From: Mucilaginibacter tolerans
GTDB taxonomy: Bacteria > Bacteroidota > Bacteroidia > Sphingobacteriales > Sphingobacteriaceae
NCBI RefSeq assembly: GCF_030519375.1
Contig: NZ_JAUMKB010000003.1
Coordinates: forward strand, 186,001-250,000
Direction of reading: 5' to 3'
Length of the DNA stretch: 64,000 nt
The stretch's first letter is position 1, and every line of letters starts with the position of its first letter. Below the pieces are notes generated by a model. That model saw nothing but the letters and a program-made list of their open reading frames with translations. It ran no database searches and was not told the origin of the DNA. The translations under genes were made by a program, and so were the position numbers. Shown piece after piece: positions 32,300 to 42,483 of the stretch.

Positions 32300-34813
32300 T
32301 TACTCTTTCCCTTTTGCGTCATTAACCGCTTTCGCAGCCTCTTCAGCTGCTTTTGCAGAAGCATCATCCTTCAGTTTGGTACGTTGATCCTTGATGTTAT
32401 TCAGCAAACCTGCAATAAATGGAGCTACACCATTATATATCTTGTATTTAATCCCCATTTCTTTTATGGCGGTTATCCCTTGTTGCGCATCAGCCGGGCT
32501 GTCAACACTTCCCGTCATCTGTGCAAATTTTCGTACAAGCATAAACTTGCCATTTATATCGCCATCAGTAAATTGCTTATAAACAAAAGGCCATTGAGCT
32601 GATTTACCGCTTTCAGCATAAACACCTACGATAGCCTGGGTTAAGGCGCCACGGTTATCTTTCTCGAAGCTCTTAGCCAGCTCTAACGCCTGCGCCGGAT
32701 CGAGCTGATCAATACCATTTAAAGCAGCTCCTTGTACAGCATACGATTCGCTTTTTAGTCCCTGTTTAAACATGGCCATGTTATCCTTTAATTTCAGTTT
32801 AGCCAGTACATTCATAGCTGCTGCGCGAACCAGTGTATTTTCATCGCTTTGTGCTAATGACGTCAATACCGGCAAAGCAGTATTATGAATATCATCGTTC
32901 TTCATATTCAAAGCGCGAATGGCTTTTATACGCAAACCATAATATTTATCCTTCAAAGCCGCAATGATGATCTTCTGGGCATCTTTTTCTGTCTGTTTGT
33001 TTTGGGCAGCCTCAATAGCCTCGTAACGGTCAAGGTATAAAGGGGCATTGAAATACTGGAAGGCATATTCGCCCAAAGTTTTATTATCGGTTTTCAAGGC
33101 CAGCAATATCTTGTCACCGTCCACATTTACCAGTTCGGGTTTTACGTCTGAGTGGAAAGTCAGTGTATCCATTTTGTCGTTCATCCAAACCTTGTGACGC
33201 GCTTTTTTACCGCCTGCATAAATATCTACAGCAAACGGCAGTTTGAAAGTCTGTCCGTCCTGTTTTTGTGCAAGGTAAACGGTCTCAGTTTTTGTGGCAT
33301 CATCCCATTTATAACTGATATCTAATACCGGGTGACCCGCACCATAATACCATTGATTAAAATACCAGTTCAGGTCGCGGCCGCTTGCTTCTTCCAAAGC
33401 CAGGCGTAGTTGCTGTGCTTCACCATTTTTAAAGGCGTTTGTTTTCAGATAGATGCCAAGCCCTTTAAAGAAAGCCGCATCACCCAGGTAATTGCGGAGC
33501 ATATTTAAAATACGACCACCTTTTTGATAAGTCACCACATCAAATACATCTTCCTTGTCATCGTAATGGAAACGTACCAGGTTTTTAGCAGAAGCCTCCG
33601 GATTTTCCAGGTAGTTTTGCATTGCCTCATAATTGTGCTCATCTGCTGCATCCTTACCATATTTATGTTCGGCCCAAATGGTTTCGCTAAAATCAGCGAA
33701 AGATTCGTTCACGGTCAGGTTGCTCCAGCTTTCGCAGGTTACATAATCGCCAAACCACTGGTGGAACAATTCGTGAGCGATGGTGCTGCGTCCTGCATCA
33801 TAATAACGGTCGATCAGCTCACGATGTGTACCCTGAACATATTCACCATGCAAGGTAGCCGTAGTATTCTCCATTGCACCGCTCACATAATCGCGTACTA
33901 CTATTTGTGAGTATTTGTTCCATGGATAGTCTACCCCTAAAGTCTTAGAGTAAAACTCAATCAATTCAGGTGTCATGCCGAAAATCTCTTTAGCATATGG
34001 CGCATACTTTGGCTCCAGGTAATAGTTTACCTCTTTGTTGCGCCATTTATCGTGATAAATCTTAAAATCGCCAACAGCCATCATAAACAGGTATGGTGAG
34101 TGCGGCAGTTCCATTTTCCATGTGTCGGTGCGGGTACCGTCACCATTATTTTTTTGTGAAGCCAGACGACCATTCGACAGTGTGACGTATTTGGCAGGGA
34201 CCGTCATACTGATCTCGTCCGTAGTCTTCTGTTCAGACTTGTCTATTGTCGGAAACCAGGCTGATGAACTTTCGGTTTCTCCCTGTGTCCATATCTGCGT
34301 TGGCTTATCTTTTTCAGTACCATCCGGATTGATGAAGTACAAGCCTTTTGCGTCATTAATAGCAGCGCTGCCTTTTGCCTTTAGTTGGTTTGGTTTTGAT
34401 GTATAATCAATATAAATGGTATATGATTCGTTGTTGTGATACACCTTGTCCAGATTGATGGCAAGACTCAGGCTGTCGTCATATTTATATTTCAGCGGGA
34501 TATTTTTACCATTTTTAACGATAGAGATATTTTTGATGTCCATTCCCTTAGCATCCAGTCTCAAAGTATCGGTTGGATAGAAATGCGGGTGGAGCGTTAC
34601 CCATTCTTTGCCATACATATAGCGTTTTTTATAATCGAACCGCACATCCAGCTTGGTGTGTATCAGGTCGTTTATTTTTGGCGGGGTTTCCCGGTAGATT
34701 TTCATCGCCGGGTCATCGGCTTTTGCAGTAGCTTGCTGCGCAAAGGAGTTGTTCAGGCTTGCAGCCAAAACTCCGGAAAGAGCTATAGCAGAAAGCGTCT
34801 TCAGATTCATCAT
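32300..34813 (-). CDS. M1-family aminopeptidase, secreted
   Basis: 837 residues. Signal peptide 1-25 (ending SFAQQ). Zinc aminopeptidase of the M1 family: exopeptidase motif SGAMEN (about 311) and the zinc site HELFHQWFGD (about 346) with the downstream Glu in NESFADF. The C-terminal half (about 590-800) consists of HEAT-like helical repeats, as usual for this family. A Lys/Ala-rich tail (AAEEAAKAVNDAKGKE) ends it. Transcribed 12 bases after a secreted amidohydrolase, suggesting joint periplasmic peptide/metabolite breakdown. Confidence 0.94.
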   Translation of the reverse strand: MMNLKTLSAIALSGVLAASLNNSFAQQATAKADDPAMKIYRETPPKINDLIHTKLDVRFDYKKRYMYGKEWVTLHPHFYPTDTLRLDAKGMDIKNISIVKNGKNIPLKYKYDDSLSLAINLDKVYHNNESYTIYIDYTSKPNQLKAKGSAAINDAKGLYFINPDGTEKDKPTQIWTQGETESSSAWFPTIDKSEQKTTDEISMTVPAKYVTLSNGRLASQKNNGDGTRTDTWKMELPHSPYLFMMAVGDFKIYHDKWRNKEVNYYLEPKYAPYAKEIFGMTPELIEFYSKTLGVDYPWNKYSQIVVRDYVSGAMENTTATLHGEYVQGTHRELIDRYYDAGRSTIAHELFHQWFGDYVTCESWSNLTVNESFADFSETIWAEHKYGKDAADEHNYEAMQNYLENPEASAKNLVRFHYDDKEDVFDVVTYQKGGRILNMLRNYLGDAAFFKGLGIYLKTNAFKNGEAQQLRLALEEASGRDLNWYFNQWYYGAGHPVLDISYKWDDATKTETVYLAQKQDGQTFKLPFAVDIYAGGKKARHKVWMNDKMDTLTFHSDVKPELVNVDGDKILLALKTDNKTLGEYAFQYFNAPLYLDRYEAIEAAQNKQTEKDAQKIIIAALKDKYYGLRIKAIRALNMKNDDIHNTALPVLTSLAQSDENTLVRAAAMNVLAKLKLKDNMAMFKQGLKSESYAVQGAALNGIDQLDPAQALELAKSFEKDNRGALTQAIVGVYAESGKSAQWPFVYKQFTDGDINGKFMLVRKFAQMTGSVDSPADAQQGITAIKEMGIKYKIYNGVAPFIAGLLNNIKDQRTKLKDDASAKAAEEAAKAVNDAKGKE

Positions 34814-34825
34814 ATTCAGTTTTAA

Positions 34826-36106
34826 TTATTGATTTGTATAAATTTTACCTTCTTTCATCACGAAGGCCATATTTTTCATTGTTTTAATATCGGCCAGCGG
34901 ATCACCGTCAACGGCCACAATATCGGCGAATTTTCCTTTAACTATACTACCTGTTTTATCGCTAATGCCCAGCAGGTCCGCAGCATTTACTGTCGCTGCT
35001 TTAATGGCTTCCATCGGTGGCATGCCCACCTCAACCATATATTGAAACTCCATATAGTTTTTACCATGCGGGTAAACACCGGCGTCGGTACCAAAAGCTA
35101 TTTTTACACCTGCTTTGTAGGATTTGCCGAAGTTATCCTGTATCTGGGTACCCACCTCAACTGCTTTGCGCGCAATTACAGGAGGGAAATATCCCGGAAC
35201 TTTTGCCGAGTCTGATACCGATTTCCCTGCTATGATCGTTGGCACCAGGTAAGTGCCGTATTTTTTTGCCAGTTCCCTGTCCTGATCATTCATAAAAGTA
35301 CCATGCTCAATTGAGTTAACCCCGCCTAATATGGCTCGTTTGATACCCTCTGCCCCATGTGCATGGCAAGCAACACGCAAACCGTAATCTTTCGCTGTCT
35401 CAACAACAGCTTTTATCTCATCTATGCTGAATTCGGCCCCTGAAGAATTTTCACTCAGATCAAGCACACCGCCGGTTGAGGCTATTTTAATTACATCCGA
35501 GCCTCTTTTTATTTGCAAACGGACGGCTTTTATCAATTCCTCCCTCCCATCGGCTACACCGTCATCCGGCCCCATTTTATGGTCAAACACATCATCCCTG
35601 AAACCAACCGAGTTATCCATATGGCCACCGCTTGCTGAAATTGACCTGCCGGCAGTAATAATCCGCGGGCCATCAACCAGGCCCTGAGCAACAGCTTTAC
35701 GCAAACTGATATTTACCCCCGAACCTCCTAAATCGCGAACAGTGGTAAAGCCCGCCATTAAAGTACGTTTAGCGTATACCTGCGCGTGGTATGCTATATC
35801 AGCATCGGTAAGCGTAAATGCGTTGAGCATGCTGGTTTTGCTATGCTGTTCCTCTAAATGAACATGGCAATCAATCAGCCCGGGCATTACGGTTTTGTTT
35901 TTCAGGTCAATGACTTTATCCCCTGCTCCACCCGTCATGTAGCCTTTTTGAATATCAGTTATCGTTTTCCCATTAACTACGATCGTCATTTCTGATTGTG
36001 CCTTGCCAGATATCCCGTCGATTAGTTTGCCACATTGTATATAGGTTTTTTGAGCAAAGGCAGATGAAGCCACAAGCAAAAGAACAAGAAGGGAAAAGTT
36101 ACGCAT
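34826..36106 (-). CDS. Secreted amidohydrolase (imidazolonepropionase/prolidase-like)
   Basis: 426 residues. Signal peptide 1-18 (SSAFAQ). Metal-dependent hydrolase of the amidohydrolase superfamily: DCHVHLEE (about 79-86) binds metals, with later CHAHGAEG (about 247-254), NSIEHG (about 265-270) and FGTDAG (about 339-344). Xaa-Pro dipeptidase/aryldialkylphosphatase-like members of this subgroup have the same layout. First gene of an operon with the M1 aminopeptidase; a dipeptidase role is thus plausible but inferred. Confidence 0.9.
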   Translation of the reverse strand: MRNFSLLVLLLVASSAFAQKTYIQCGKLIDGISGKAQSEMTIVVNGKTITDIQKGYMTGGAGDKVIDLKNKTVMPGLIDCHVHLEEQHSKTSMLNAFTLTDADIAYHAQVYAKRTLMAGFTTVRDLGGSGVNISLRKAVAQGLVDGPRIITAGRSISASGGHMDNSVGFRDDVFDHKMGPDDGVADGREELIKAVRLQIKRGSDVIKIASTGGVLDLSENSSGAEFSIDEIKAVVETAKDYGLRVACHAHGAEGIKRAILGGVNSIEHGTFMNDQDRELAKKYGTYLVPTIIAGKSVSDSAKVPGYFPPVIARKAVEVGTQIQDNFGKSYKAGVKIAFGTDAGVYPHGKNYMEFQYMVEVGMPPMEAIKAATVNAADLLGISDKTGSIVKGKFADIVAVDGDPLADIKTMKNMAFVMKEGKIYTNQ

Positions 36107-36229
36107 GAGTTAACCAGTTAACGTTTATGCTAAATTATAAAGTTTTTATTTAAAAGACCATGACGCCGTTCGGGCAAAATATGTTACAATCACCTTTTTT
36201 ATACGCGGTAAATTTTGATTAAAAAAGTG

Positions 36230-36274
36230 GACTGTCCGCTTAAAAACGAACACATCGTTCATATTCGAACAGTC
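36230..36274. promoter_or_regulatory. Multiple inverted half-sites before the FtsX-type permease
   Basis: TGTCCG-N8-CGAACA (36233-36252) is an inverted pair with one mismatch. GACTGTCCG (36230-36238) and CGAACAGTC (36266-36274) form a longer, outer imperfect pair, and CGTTC (36256-36260) sits between. The cluster lies about 120 bases before the permease ATG and probably binds a dimeric regulator; which one is unknown. Confidence 0.5.
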
Positions 36275-36396
36275 GCCACCCTTGTTATTTGTTTTAAAGT
36301 ACTGATAATAAGTTAATTGAATTTATGGCACGTGATTTATTTGCTAATTAAAGCCTTGTAATGCTATTTGAATGAAACATCTAGACCATTGAGAAC

Positions 36397-39072
36397 ATGA
36401 ACATTGAAGATCATATTTTAGCCCTGGTAACAAAAAAGCTTGCAAATGCTGCCTCAGAGCAAGAGTTATATGAGTTAGATGAGTTATTACGGCAACACCC
36501 GGATATTCATGATAAGATAAAGTTGATGACGGAGTGGTGGCAAAGCGATAATGCGCAAAATATTGAAGCTAATGGCTATTTCCGTTTTCAAAAGATTATG
36601 GAACGGATTAATGCTAATCATGTATCTGTAGAAAACAATAAAGAATTACGCTCTGAGTCTGAAAAAAAGCAAAAAGGCAGCCTGGTCACTTATTTAACTA
36701 ACCGCAGCAGTATGGTAATAACATTCTTGAAAATTGCCTGGAGAAATGCACTGAATAATTTGGTTTATAGTGGCATTAACGTTTTTGGCCTTGCAGCCGG
36801 AATGGCTGTTGCCCTGCTAATAGGGCTGTGGGTAAGCTATCAATATTCGTTTGACAGGTTTTTGCCCGATTATCAGCAGGTGTATCAAGTAAGATTAAAC
36901 TATAATACCGGGACGGAAATTCTTACCGATAATGACGCCTCACTAAAACTGGCACAGGTGTTACGGGACCGTATACCTGAGATCAAGCAAGTAGGTGTGG
37001 CACACTTTGATAAGCATGGATTGAGGAACGGCGACAGAAAAGTATTCATGCAGGGTGCAATTGTTGATAACGATTTTTTAAAAACACTGAATTATCAGCT
37101 GGTAAAGGGTGATGTAAATACCATTTTTAAGGATCCGTATTCCGTCGTATTAGACCAATCAACTGCAAAGGCCTTATTTGGTAATGATGATCCAATAGGT
37201 AAAGTGGTAAACCTGGATAACCGGAATAATGTAAAAGTTACGGGGATAGTAAAGGATGTGCCTGAAAACTCGTCATTGAAATTTAACTTCCTGATTCCCA
37301 CCAGTTATACCGACATTACCGAAGGCTGGATCCTGGAAGGCAGAAAGGCGGGTTTTGACGGCAATAATTTTTTGTTGGTGGTTAAGCTTAGTCCGGGTGT
37401 TACCTATGAGCAGGTTGAACCCAAGATCAGAGATATTCAAAAGGAGAATCCGAATAAAAAATATGCGCAGGTACTTATGCAGCCCATATCACGCGCGCAT
37501 CTGTATTCAGATTATAAGAACGGAAAGGAAGCAGGGGGCTTTATAGAGTATGTGCGATTGTTTAGTATTATTGGCGTATTGGTACTGGTAATTGCCTGCA
37601 TCAATTTCGTAAACCTTTCTACAGCCCGCTCGCAAAAACGCGCCCGCGAGGTTGGTGTACGAAAAGCTATCGGTTCGCAAAGGCATCAACTGGTTCTGCA
37701 ATTTTTAACGGAATCTTTTCTATTTACAGTGATCGCTTTTGCATTATGTCTTTGTTTTGTACAGTTGGCCCTGTCGCCTTTTAATGCGCTTACGGGTACT
37801 ACTATTGCCATACCTTTTTTCAGCGTTAAATTCTGGCTGATTGCAATTGGTTGTGTCTTCTTTACCGCAATACTTGCAGGCAGCAGACCGGCATTTTATC
37901 TTTCGTCTTTCAACCCGGTTGAGGTTTTGAAAGGCAAAGTGTCAGTTAATCGTTCGTCGGAATGGTCGCGGAAGATATTGGTGGTAACGCAGTTTGGATG
38001 CTCTATCGCACTTATCATCAGTACGGTAGTAATTTACAAACAGATACAATTCGCCAAAAACAGGCCGAAAGGGTATGACATCGATCGTTTGTTGCTTACT
38101 GATTTTAATACCGACCTGCATACCAACTATGTAGCCCTAAGAAACGAATTGCTGCAAAGCGGACTTGTTCAAAGTGTTACCACCTCAAATAGCCGGGCAA
38201 CCGAACACTATGGAACGGGCACGCTCGACAACTGGCCCGGTAAACAACCCGGCGAAACGGCCCAGGTAGCCTATATTGGCATTTCTGAAAATTATTTCCA
38301 TACACTTGGCATTGGAATTAATGAAGGAATGGAGTTTGACAAGGCGGCTGATTCTGCAGCCATGATATTGAATGAAGCTGCCGTTAAACGCCTGCATTTG
38401 AAGGGCCCCTTGAATCAGGTTTTCACTTTTGATAAGCAGCGCATCCGTGTTAAGGCAGTCGTAAAGAATTCGTTAATGGGTTCAGCTTTTTCCTCAGTCA
38501 ATCCAACCCTGTATTATTATGAGCCACGGTGGTGGACCTACCTCATCTATCGCCTGTCACCTAATGTGGAGACGCATACGGCTATAGAAAAGCTCACCAA
38601 AATATTTAATAAATATGCGCCTTCGTTCCCTTACTCTTACCGGTTTGCGGATGAGGATTACAACAAAAAATTTCAACTGGAAGAGCTGGTCGGAAAACTA
38701 TCGGGCATTTTTGCAACGCTGGCCATTTTTATTTCGTGCTTAGGTTTGTTTGGTTTAGCCGCATACGTTGCAGAACAACGCACAAAGGAGATAGGTGTGC
38801 GTAAGGTATTGGGTGCATCGGTATTCAGCCTTTGGCAATTAATGTCGAAAGATTTTGTGGCTTTGGTATTCGTCTCGTTACTGGTAGCTATTCCGGCGGC
38901 ATATTATTTCATGCACCACTGGCTGCAGGGGTATGAATATCATACGCAACTATCCTGGTGGGTTTTTGCAGCAACAGCAGTAGCAGCCATTCTGATCACG
39001 CTAATAACGGTGAGCTTCCAAAGTATTAAAGCAGCAATGATGAACCCGGTAAAGAGCCTGCGTTCCGAGTGA
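36397..39072 (+). CDS. MacB/FtsX-type permease with N-terminal FecR-like extension
   Basis: 891 residues. After an N-terminal helical segment (about 1-90; ALVTKKLANAASEQELYELDELLRQ) resembling the cytoplasmic N-terminus of FecR-type anti-sigma factors, a standard FtsX-type permease begins at LKIAWRNALNNLVYSG. It has one membrane segment, a MacB-like periplasmic domain, three segments (about 380-480), a second periplasmic domain and three final segments ending NPVKSLRSE. No ATPase gene adjoins it. Its neighbour at 39142 is a paralogue. Such permeases export peptides or antibiotics or serve in envelope stress; the actual role is unknown. Confidence 0.88.
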   Translation: MNIEDHILALVTKKLANAASEQELYELDELLRQHPDIHDKIKLMTEWWQSDNAQNIEANGYFRFQKIMERINANHVSVENNKELRSESEKKQKGSLVTYLTNRSSMVITFLKIAWRNALNNLVYSGINVFGLAAGMAVALLIGLWVSYQYSFDRFLPDYQQVYQVRLNYNTGTEILTDNDASLKLAQVLRDRIPEIKQVGVAHFDKHGLRNGDRKVFMQGAIVDNDFLKTLNYQLVKGDVNTIFKDPYSVVLDQSTAKALFGNDDPIGKVVNLDNRNNVKVTGIVKDVPENSSLKFNFLIPTSYTDITEGWILEGRKAGFDGNNFLLVVKLSPGVTYEQVEPKIRDIQKENPNKKYAQVLMQPISRAHLYSDYKNGKEAGGFIEYVRLFSIIGVLVLVIACINFVNLSTARSQKRAREVGVRKAIGSQRHQLVLQFLTESFLFTVIAFALCLCFVQLALSPFNALTGTTIAIPFFSVKFWLIAIGCVFFTAILAGSRPAFYLSSFNPVEVLKGKVSVNRSSEWSRKILVVTQFGCSIALIISTVVIYKQIQFAKNRPKGYDIDRLLLTDFNTDLHTNYVALRNELLQSGLVQSVTTSNSRATEHYGTGTLDNWPGKQPGETAQVAYIGISENYFHTLGIGINEGMEFDKAADSAAMILNEAAVKRLHLKGPLNQVFTFDKQRIRVKAVVKNSLMGSAFSSVNPTLYYYEPRWWTYLIYRLSPNVETHTAIEKLTKIFNKYAPSFPYSYRFADEDYNKKFQLEELVGKLSGIFATLAIFISCLGLFGLAAYVAEQRTKEIGVRKVLGASVFSLWQLMSKDFVALVFVSLLVAIPAAYYFMHHWLQGYEYHTQLSWWVFAATAVAAILITLITVSFQSIKAAMMNPVKSLRSE

Positions 39073-39141
39073 GCAGTCACTAGTCATTGGTCATTAGTGA
39101 ATTATTAGAATTTAGAAATAAGGATTTAGAATTTTACAATC

Positions 39142-41514
39142 ATGATAAAGAACTATTTAAAAGTTGCCTGGCGCAACCTGGTAAAGAACAGGACTCATAC
39201 ATTCATCAATATGGCCGGGCTATCCGTTGGGCTGGCTTGCAGTCTGCTGATCCTGTTATGGGTACAGAATGAGGCCGATATGGATGCTTTTCATAAGAAC
39301 GGGAAGTATTTGTACCAGGTTTATGAGCAGCAACATTATGACAATAAGGTAAACGGGCAATATTATACACCCGGCGTTCTCGCTGCCGAATTGAAGCGCG
39401 TAATTCCTGAAGTGCAATATGCTGCAAATGCAGTTTTTTATGATGAGCACAATTTCAAGGTTGGTGATAAGATCATCAAACTAACGGGCGGTTCGGCTGA
39501 TGCTGATTTCTTTCAGATGTTCAGCTACCCGCTATTACAGGGTAACGTTAAGAATTCTTTACTTACAGTATCTGACATCTCCATATCCCAAAAAATGGCT
39601 GAGGAATTCTTTGGAAGTGCTAAGGCGGCAATGGGTAAAACCGTACGCATCGATAACCGCAAGAGTTTTCTTGTTACCTCGGTATTTGAAAACGTCGGCG
39701 CAAATTCATCTTTAAAATTTGATTATCTGATTAATTGGACATCATTTTTGGAAGATAATCCGTGGGCCAAAGAATGGGGTAATAATACACCTTACACTTA
39801 TATTCAATTACGCCCGGATGCTAACCCCAGTTTGGTGGATCAAAAGATCAGGCATATTTTAGAAAAATTGGATAAGGATGAAAAACCAGGCACCTTTACC
39901 CAGGAACTTGCATTGCAGCGGTTTGACCAGGTTTATCTGCACAGCAATTTCAAGGAAGGGAAAATTGATGGCGGCCGGATAGAATATGTGCATCTGTTCG
40001 GCATTGTGGCAATATTTATTTTGCTGATAGCCTGTATTAATTTTATGAACCTGACCACAGCACGTTCAGTAAAACGGGCTAAAGAAATTGGCGTAAGAAA
40101 AGCCGTTGGTGCTATAAGAAGTGTTCTGATTAAACAATTTATCAGCGAATCATTGCTGCTTACTGCTATCGCAGTATGGTTTTCTCTGGTTATTGTAGCT
40201 GCTGGTCTGCCATTGTTCAACCAGATTACCCAGAAACAAATTGAGCTGCCTTTTCAGGATGTGAAGTTCTGGGCCGAATTATTATTAATCACATTTGTTA
40301 CAGGCGTAGTTTCGGGCAGTTACCCTGCTTTATTCCTTTCCTCATTTAACCCTGTTAAAGTACTAAAAGGGACTTTAAAACTTGATTCTGGTACCACATT
40401 ATTCCGCAAGGGGCTGGTCGTATTTCAATTTGTTCTTTCCGTTGTATTGATCATCGGAACCCTCATTATTTCACGGCAGGTATCCTACATCCAGTCTATC
40501 AATCTTGGGTTCGATAGGGAAAACATGATTTATGTACCACTTGAAGGTAATCTGATTAAGAAATATGAAGTATTAAAAGATGAAGCTTTAAGGATGCCGG
40601 GCATACAGTCTGTGACGCAAAGCACCAGTCAGCCTACGCAAATAGCATCTTCAACAATAGGTGTCGACTGGGACGGCAAAACCCCTAATACGAGCATATC
40701 ATTTACCAATATCGCTGTCGGGTATGATTTTATTAAAACAATAAAGCTAAAAATGAAAGAAGGGCGCGATTTTGAAAAGGGCTTTGCTACAGATACCAGC
40801 GCCTATATTGTTAACGAGACTGCGGTGAAAAGATTTGGTTATGCTGATCCAATCGGAAAATCAATAACCATGTGGGGCGTAAAGGGCAAAATCATCGGTG
40901 TAGTAAAGGATTTTCATTTCAGCTCGCTGCATGACCAGATCAAACCGCTGATCATTCGTTATGGCGAAAATGCAGATTACGGTTTTGCGGTGATAAGGAC
41001 CATGCCTGGCAAAACAAAAGAAGCAATAGCCAGCCTGGAGACTATAACTAAACAATTGAACCCCGATTTCCAGTTCACCTATACCTTTTCAGATGATGCC
41101 TACAGAAAGTTGTATAACAATGAACAGATCGTAAGCAAGCTATCCGACGGCTTTGCCTTCCTGGCGATATTTATTTCCTGCCTTGGGTTGTTGGGGTTGG
41201 CGATGTTTACTGCTGAACAACGTCTCAAGGAAATTGGGATCCGCAAGGTATTGGGTGCAAGCGTAGGTTCACTGTTTGCTTTACTGTCATCAGAGTTTCT
41301 GGTATTAGTTATTATTGCCTTAGTAATTGCAACACCAGTGGCATGGTATGCGATGGATATTTGGCTGCGAAACTTTGCTTATCACGAACCGATGCACTGG
41401 TGGACATTTGCCCTGGCTGGCAGTATTATCATATTGATCGCCCTGGCAACAGTCAGTATCCAATCGGCGAAAGCAGCATTGGTTAACCCGATAAAAAGTT
41501 TGAGGAGTGAGTGA
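39142..41514 (+). CDS. MacB/FtsX-type permease
   Basis: 790 residues. Starts directly at MIKNYLKVAWRNLVKNRTHTFINM, with membrane segment 1 (about 21-41), a MacB periplasmic core domain (about 60-270), three segments near 285-400, and a repeat of the same layout ending VNPIKSLRSE. It lacks the N-terminal extension of its upstream paralogue; the two are 70 bases apart and probably one transcript. No ABC ATPase gene is nearby, so the partner ATPase must come from elsewhere. Confidence 0.9.
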   Translation: MIKNYLKVAWRNLVKNRTHTFINMAGLSVGLACSLLILLWVQNEADMDAFHKNGKYLYQVYEQQHYDNKVNGQYYTPGVLAAELKRVIPEVQYAANAVFYDEHNFKVGDKIIKLTGGSADADFFQMFSYPLLQGNVKNSLLTVSDISISQKMAEEFFGSAKAAMGKTVRIDNRKSFLVTSVFENVGANSSLKFDYLINWTSFLEDNPWAKEWGNNTPYTYIQLRPDANPSLVDQKIRHILEKLDKDEKPGTFTQELALQRFDQVYLHSNFKEGKIDGGRIEYVHLFGIVAIFILLIACINFMNLTTARSVKRAKEIGVRKAVGAIRSVLIKQFISESLLLTAIAVWFSLVIVAAGLPLFNQITQKQIELPFQDVKFWAELLLITFVTGVVSGSYPALFLSSFNPVKVLKGTLKLDSGTTLFRKGLVVFQFVLSVVLIIGTLIISRQVSYIQSINLGFDRENMIYVPLEGNLIKKYEVLKDEALRMPGIQSVTQSTSQPTQIASSTIGVDWDGKTPNTSISFTNIAVGYDFIKTIKLKMKEGRDFEKGFATDTSAYIVNETAVKRFGYADPIGKSITMWGVKGKIIGVVKDFHFSSLHDQIKPLIIRYGENADYGFAVIRTMPGKTKEAIASLETITKQLNPDFQFTYTFSDDAYRKLYNNEQIVSKLSDGFAFLAIFISCLGLLGLAMFTAEQRLKEIGIRKVLGASVGSLFALLSSEFLVLVIIALVIATPVAWYAMDIWLRNFAYHEPMHWWTFALAGSIIILIALATVSIQSAKAALVNPIKSLRSE

Positions 41515-41590
41515 TTGGTTAACCGGTGACCTGCGGTTGACAGTTGAGCGGTAACTACTGAATAACAATACTTTTACTTTCCGTATACTA

Positions 41591-41598
41591 TACTTTTG
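41591..41598 (+). promoter_or_regulatory. -7 element before OsmC
   Basis: TACTTTTG fits TAnnTTTG. Transcription would start near 41605, leaving too little room for the upstream TTG start (41616) and so favouring the ATG at 41637. Confidence 0.45.
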
Positions 41599-41636
41599 AT
41601 TCAGGTAAGGTACATTTGAGATATAAATCCAATTGT

Positions 41637-42143
41637 ATGGACGCTACCGACTTAAAGAATTTGCAGAGCCCCCTAAAAGAAAAATATAAAGTGCAACCCG
41701 AAGCCGCGTTAATTACATTAAGGGCCGAGGGCCATCTGGGAGAAGGCATATCGTGTAAGATAGAAACCGGCAAGGCATTGGTTGAAGCCGGCCTCCACCC
41801 GGCCACTGGTGGCGATGGTATGCTGGCCTGCTCAGGTGATATGCTGCTGGAAGCGTTGGTGGCATGTGCCGGCGTTACATTAAGCGCTGTGGCTACTGCC
41901 ATAGGCGTCGACATAAAAAGCGGTACGGTAAAAGCAGAGGGCGACCTGGATTTTCGCGGAACACTGGGTGTATCAAAAGAAGCTTCGGTAGGCTTTAAGC
42001 AGATTCGGCTTGGGTTTTATCTGGACACAGATGCGAGCGAGGAGCAAATGGCGAGCCTGGCTAAACTTACAGAGAGATACTGCGTAGTATATCAAACTAT
42101 TACCGGAGGCACGCAGATTGATACAAGTTATAATCTGCAATAA
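41637..42143 (+). CDS. OsmC-family peroxiredoxin-like protein
   Basis: 168 residues from the ATG at 41637. OsmC/Ohr fold proteins reduce organic peroxides with two Cys. Here the first is in LLEALVACAGVTLS (about 83-96) and the second in ERYCVVYQT (about 147-155), at the family spacing. The N-terminus is slightly extended relative to Ohr. Monocistronic, followed tail to tail by the small coiled-coil gene at 42156. Confidence 0.87.
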   Translation: MDATDLKNLQSPLKEKYKVQPEAALITLRAEGHLGEGISCKIETGKALVEAGLHPATGGDGMLACSGDMLLEALVACAGVTLSAVATAIGVDIKSGTVKAEGDLDFRGTLGVSKEASVGFKQIRLGFYLDTDASEEQMASLAKLTERYCVVYQTITGGTQIDTSYNLQ

Positions 42144-42155
42144 TAAAAATCTATG

Positions 42156-42353
42156 TTAAACAAGCTTTCCTGCCCTTCTCTCCTTTATTTCGTGCATAAT
42201 ATGGTTTAATTTTTGGTGAAGCTGTGTAATTTGATTTAAGATCGAAAGGCGCAGTTCAAGTGCATTAGCAGGGTTGTTGGTTTCTGCTATCAGAATATTG
42301 ATCTCCAGTTTTGTGTCGGTCGACTCCTTGTAAAGCTCTATCAACGATTTCAT
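42156..42353 (-). CDS. Small coiled-coil protein A (paralogue of 42484 gene)
   Basis: 65 residues, almost entirely charged helix; it ends LHQKLNHIMHEIKERRAGKLV. It aligns with the protein at 42484 over the second half (LELRLSILNQITQLHQKLN... against LTTRLNIISKVSTLRAEL...). Function unknown. The two genes lie 130 bases apart in the same orientation, and may form a co-expressed pair. Confidence 0.6.
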   Translation of the reverse strand: MKSLIELYKESTDTKLEINILIAETNNPANALELRLSILNQITQLHQKLNHIMHEIKERRAGKLV

Positions 42354-42483
42354 ACAGCTTCAGCAATAAGTAGTTAAACTAATACAATAAAACGCAGGAA
42401 AAGTTTATAAAGTATATTAGCTATCTCCACCAGAGATGGGGAGAAATAGAAAAGAATAATAAGTATTTAACGGCTCATTTCGT

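Noticed and set aside
36326..36345. Sigma-54-like sequence TGGCACG...TTTGCT before the permease pair
   Set aside because: The GG and GC dinucleotides are 14 bases apart where sigma-54 promoters require 10.
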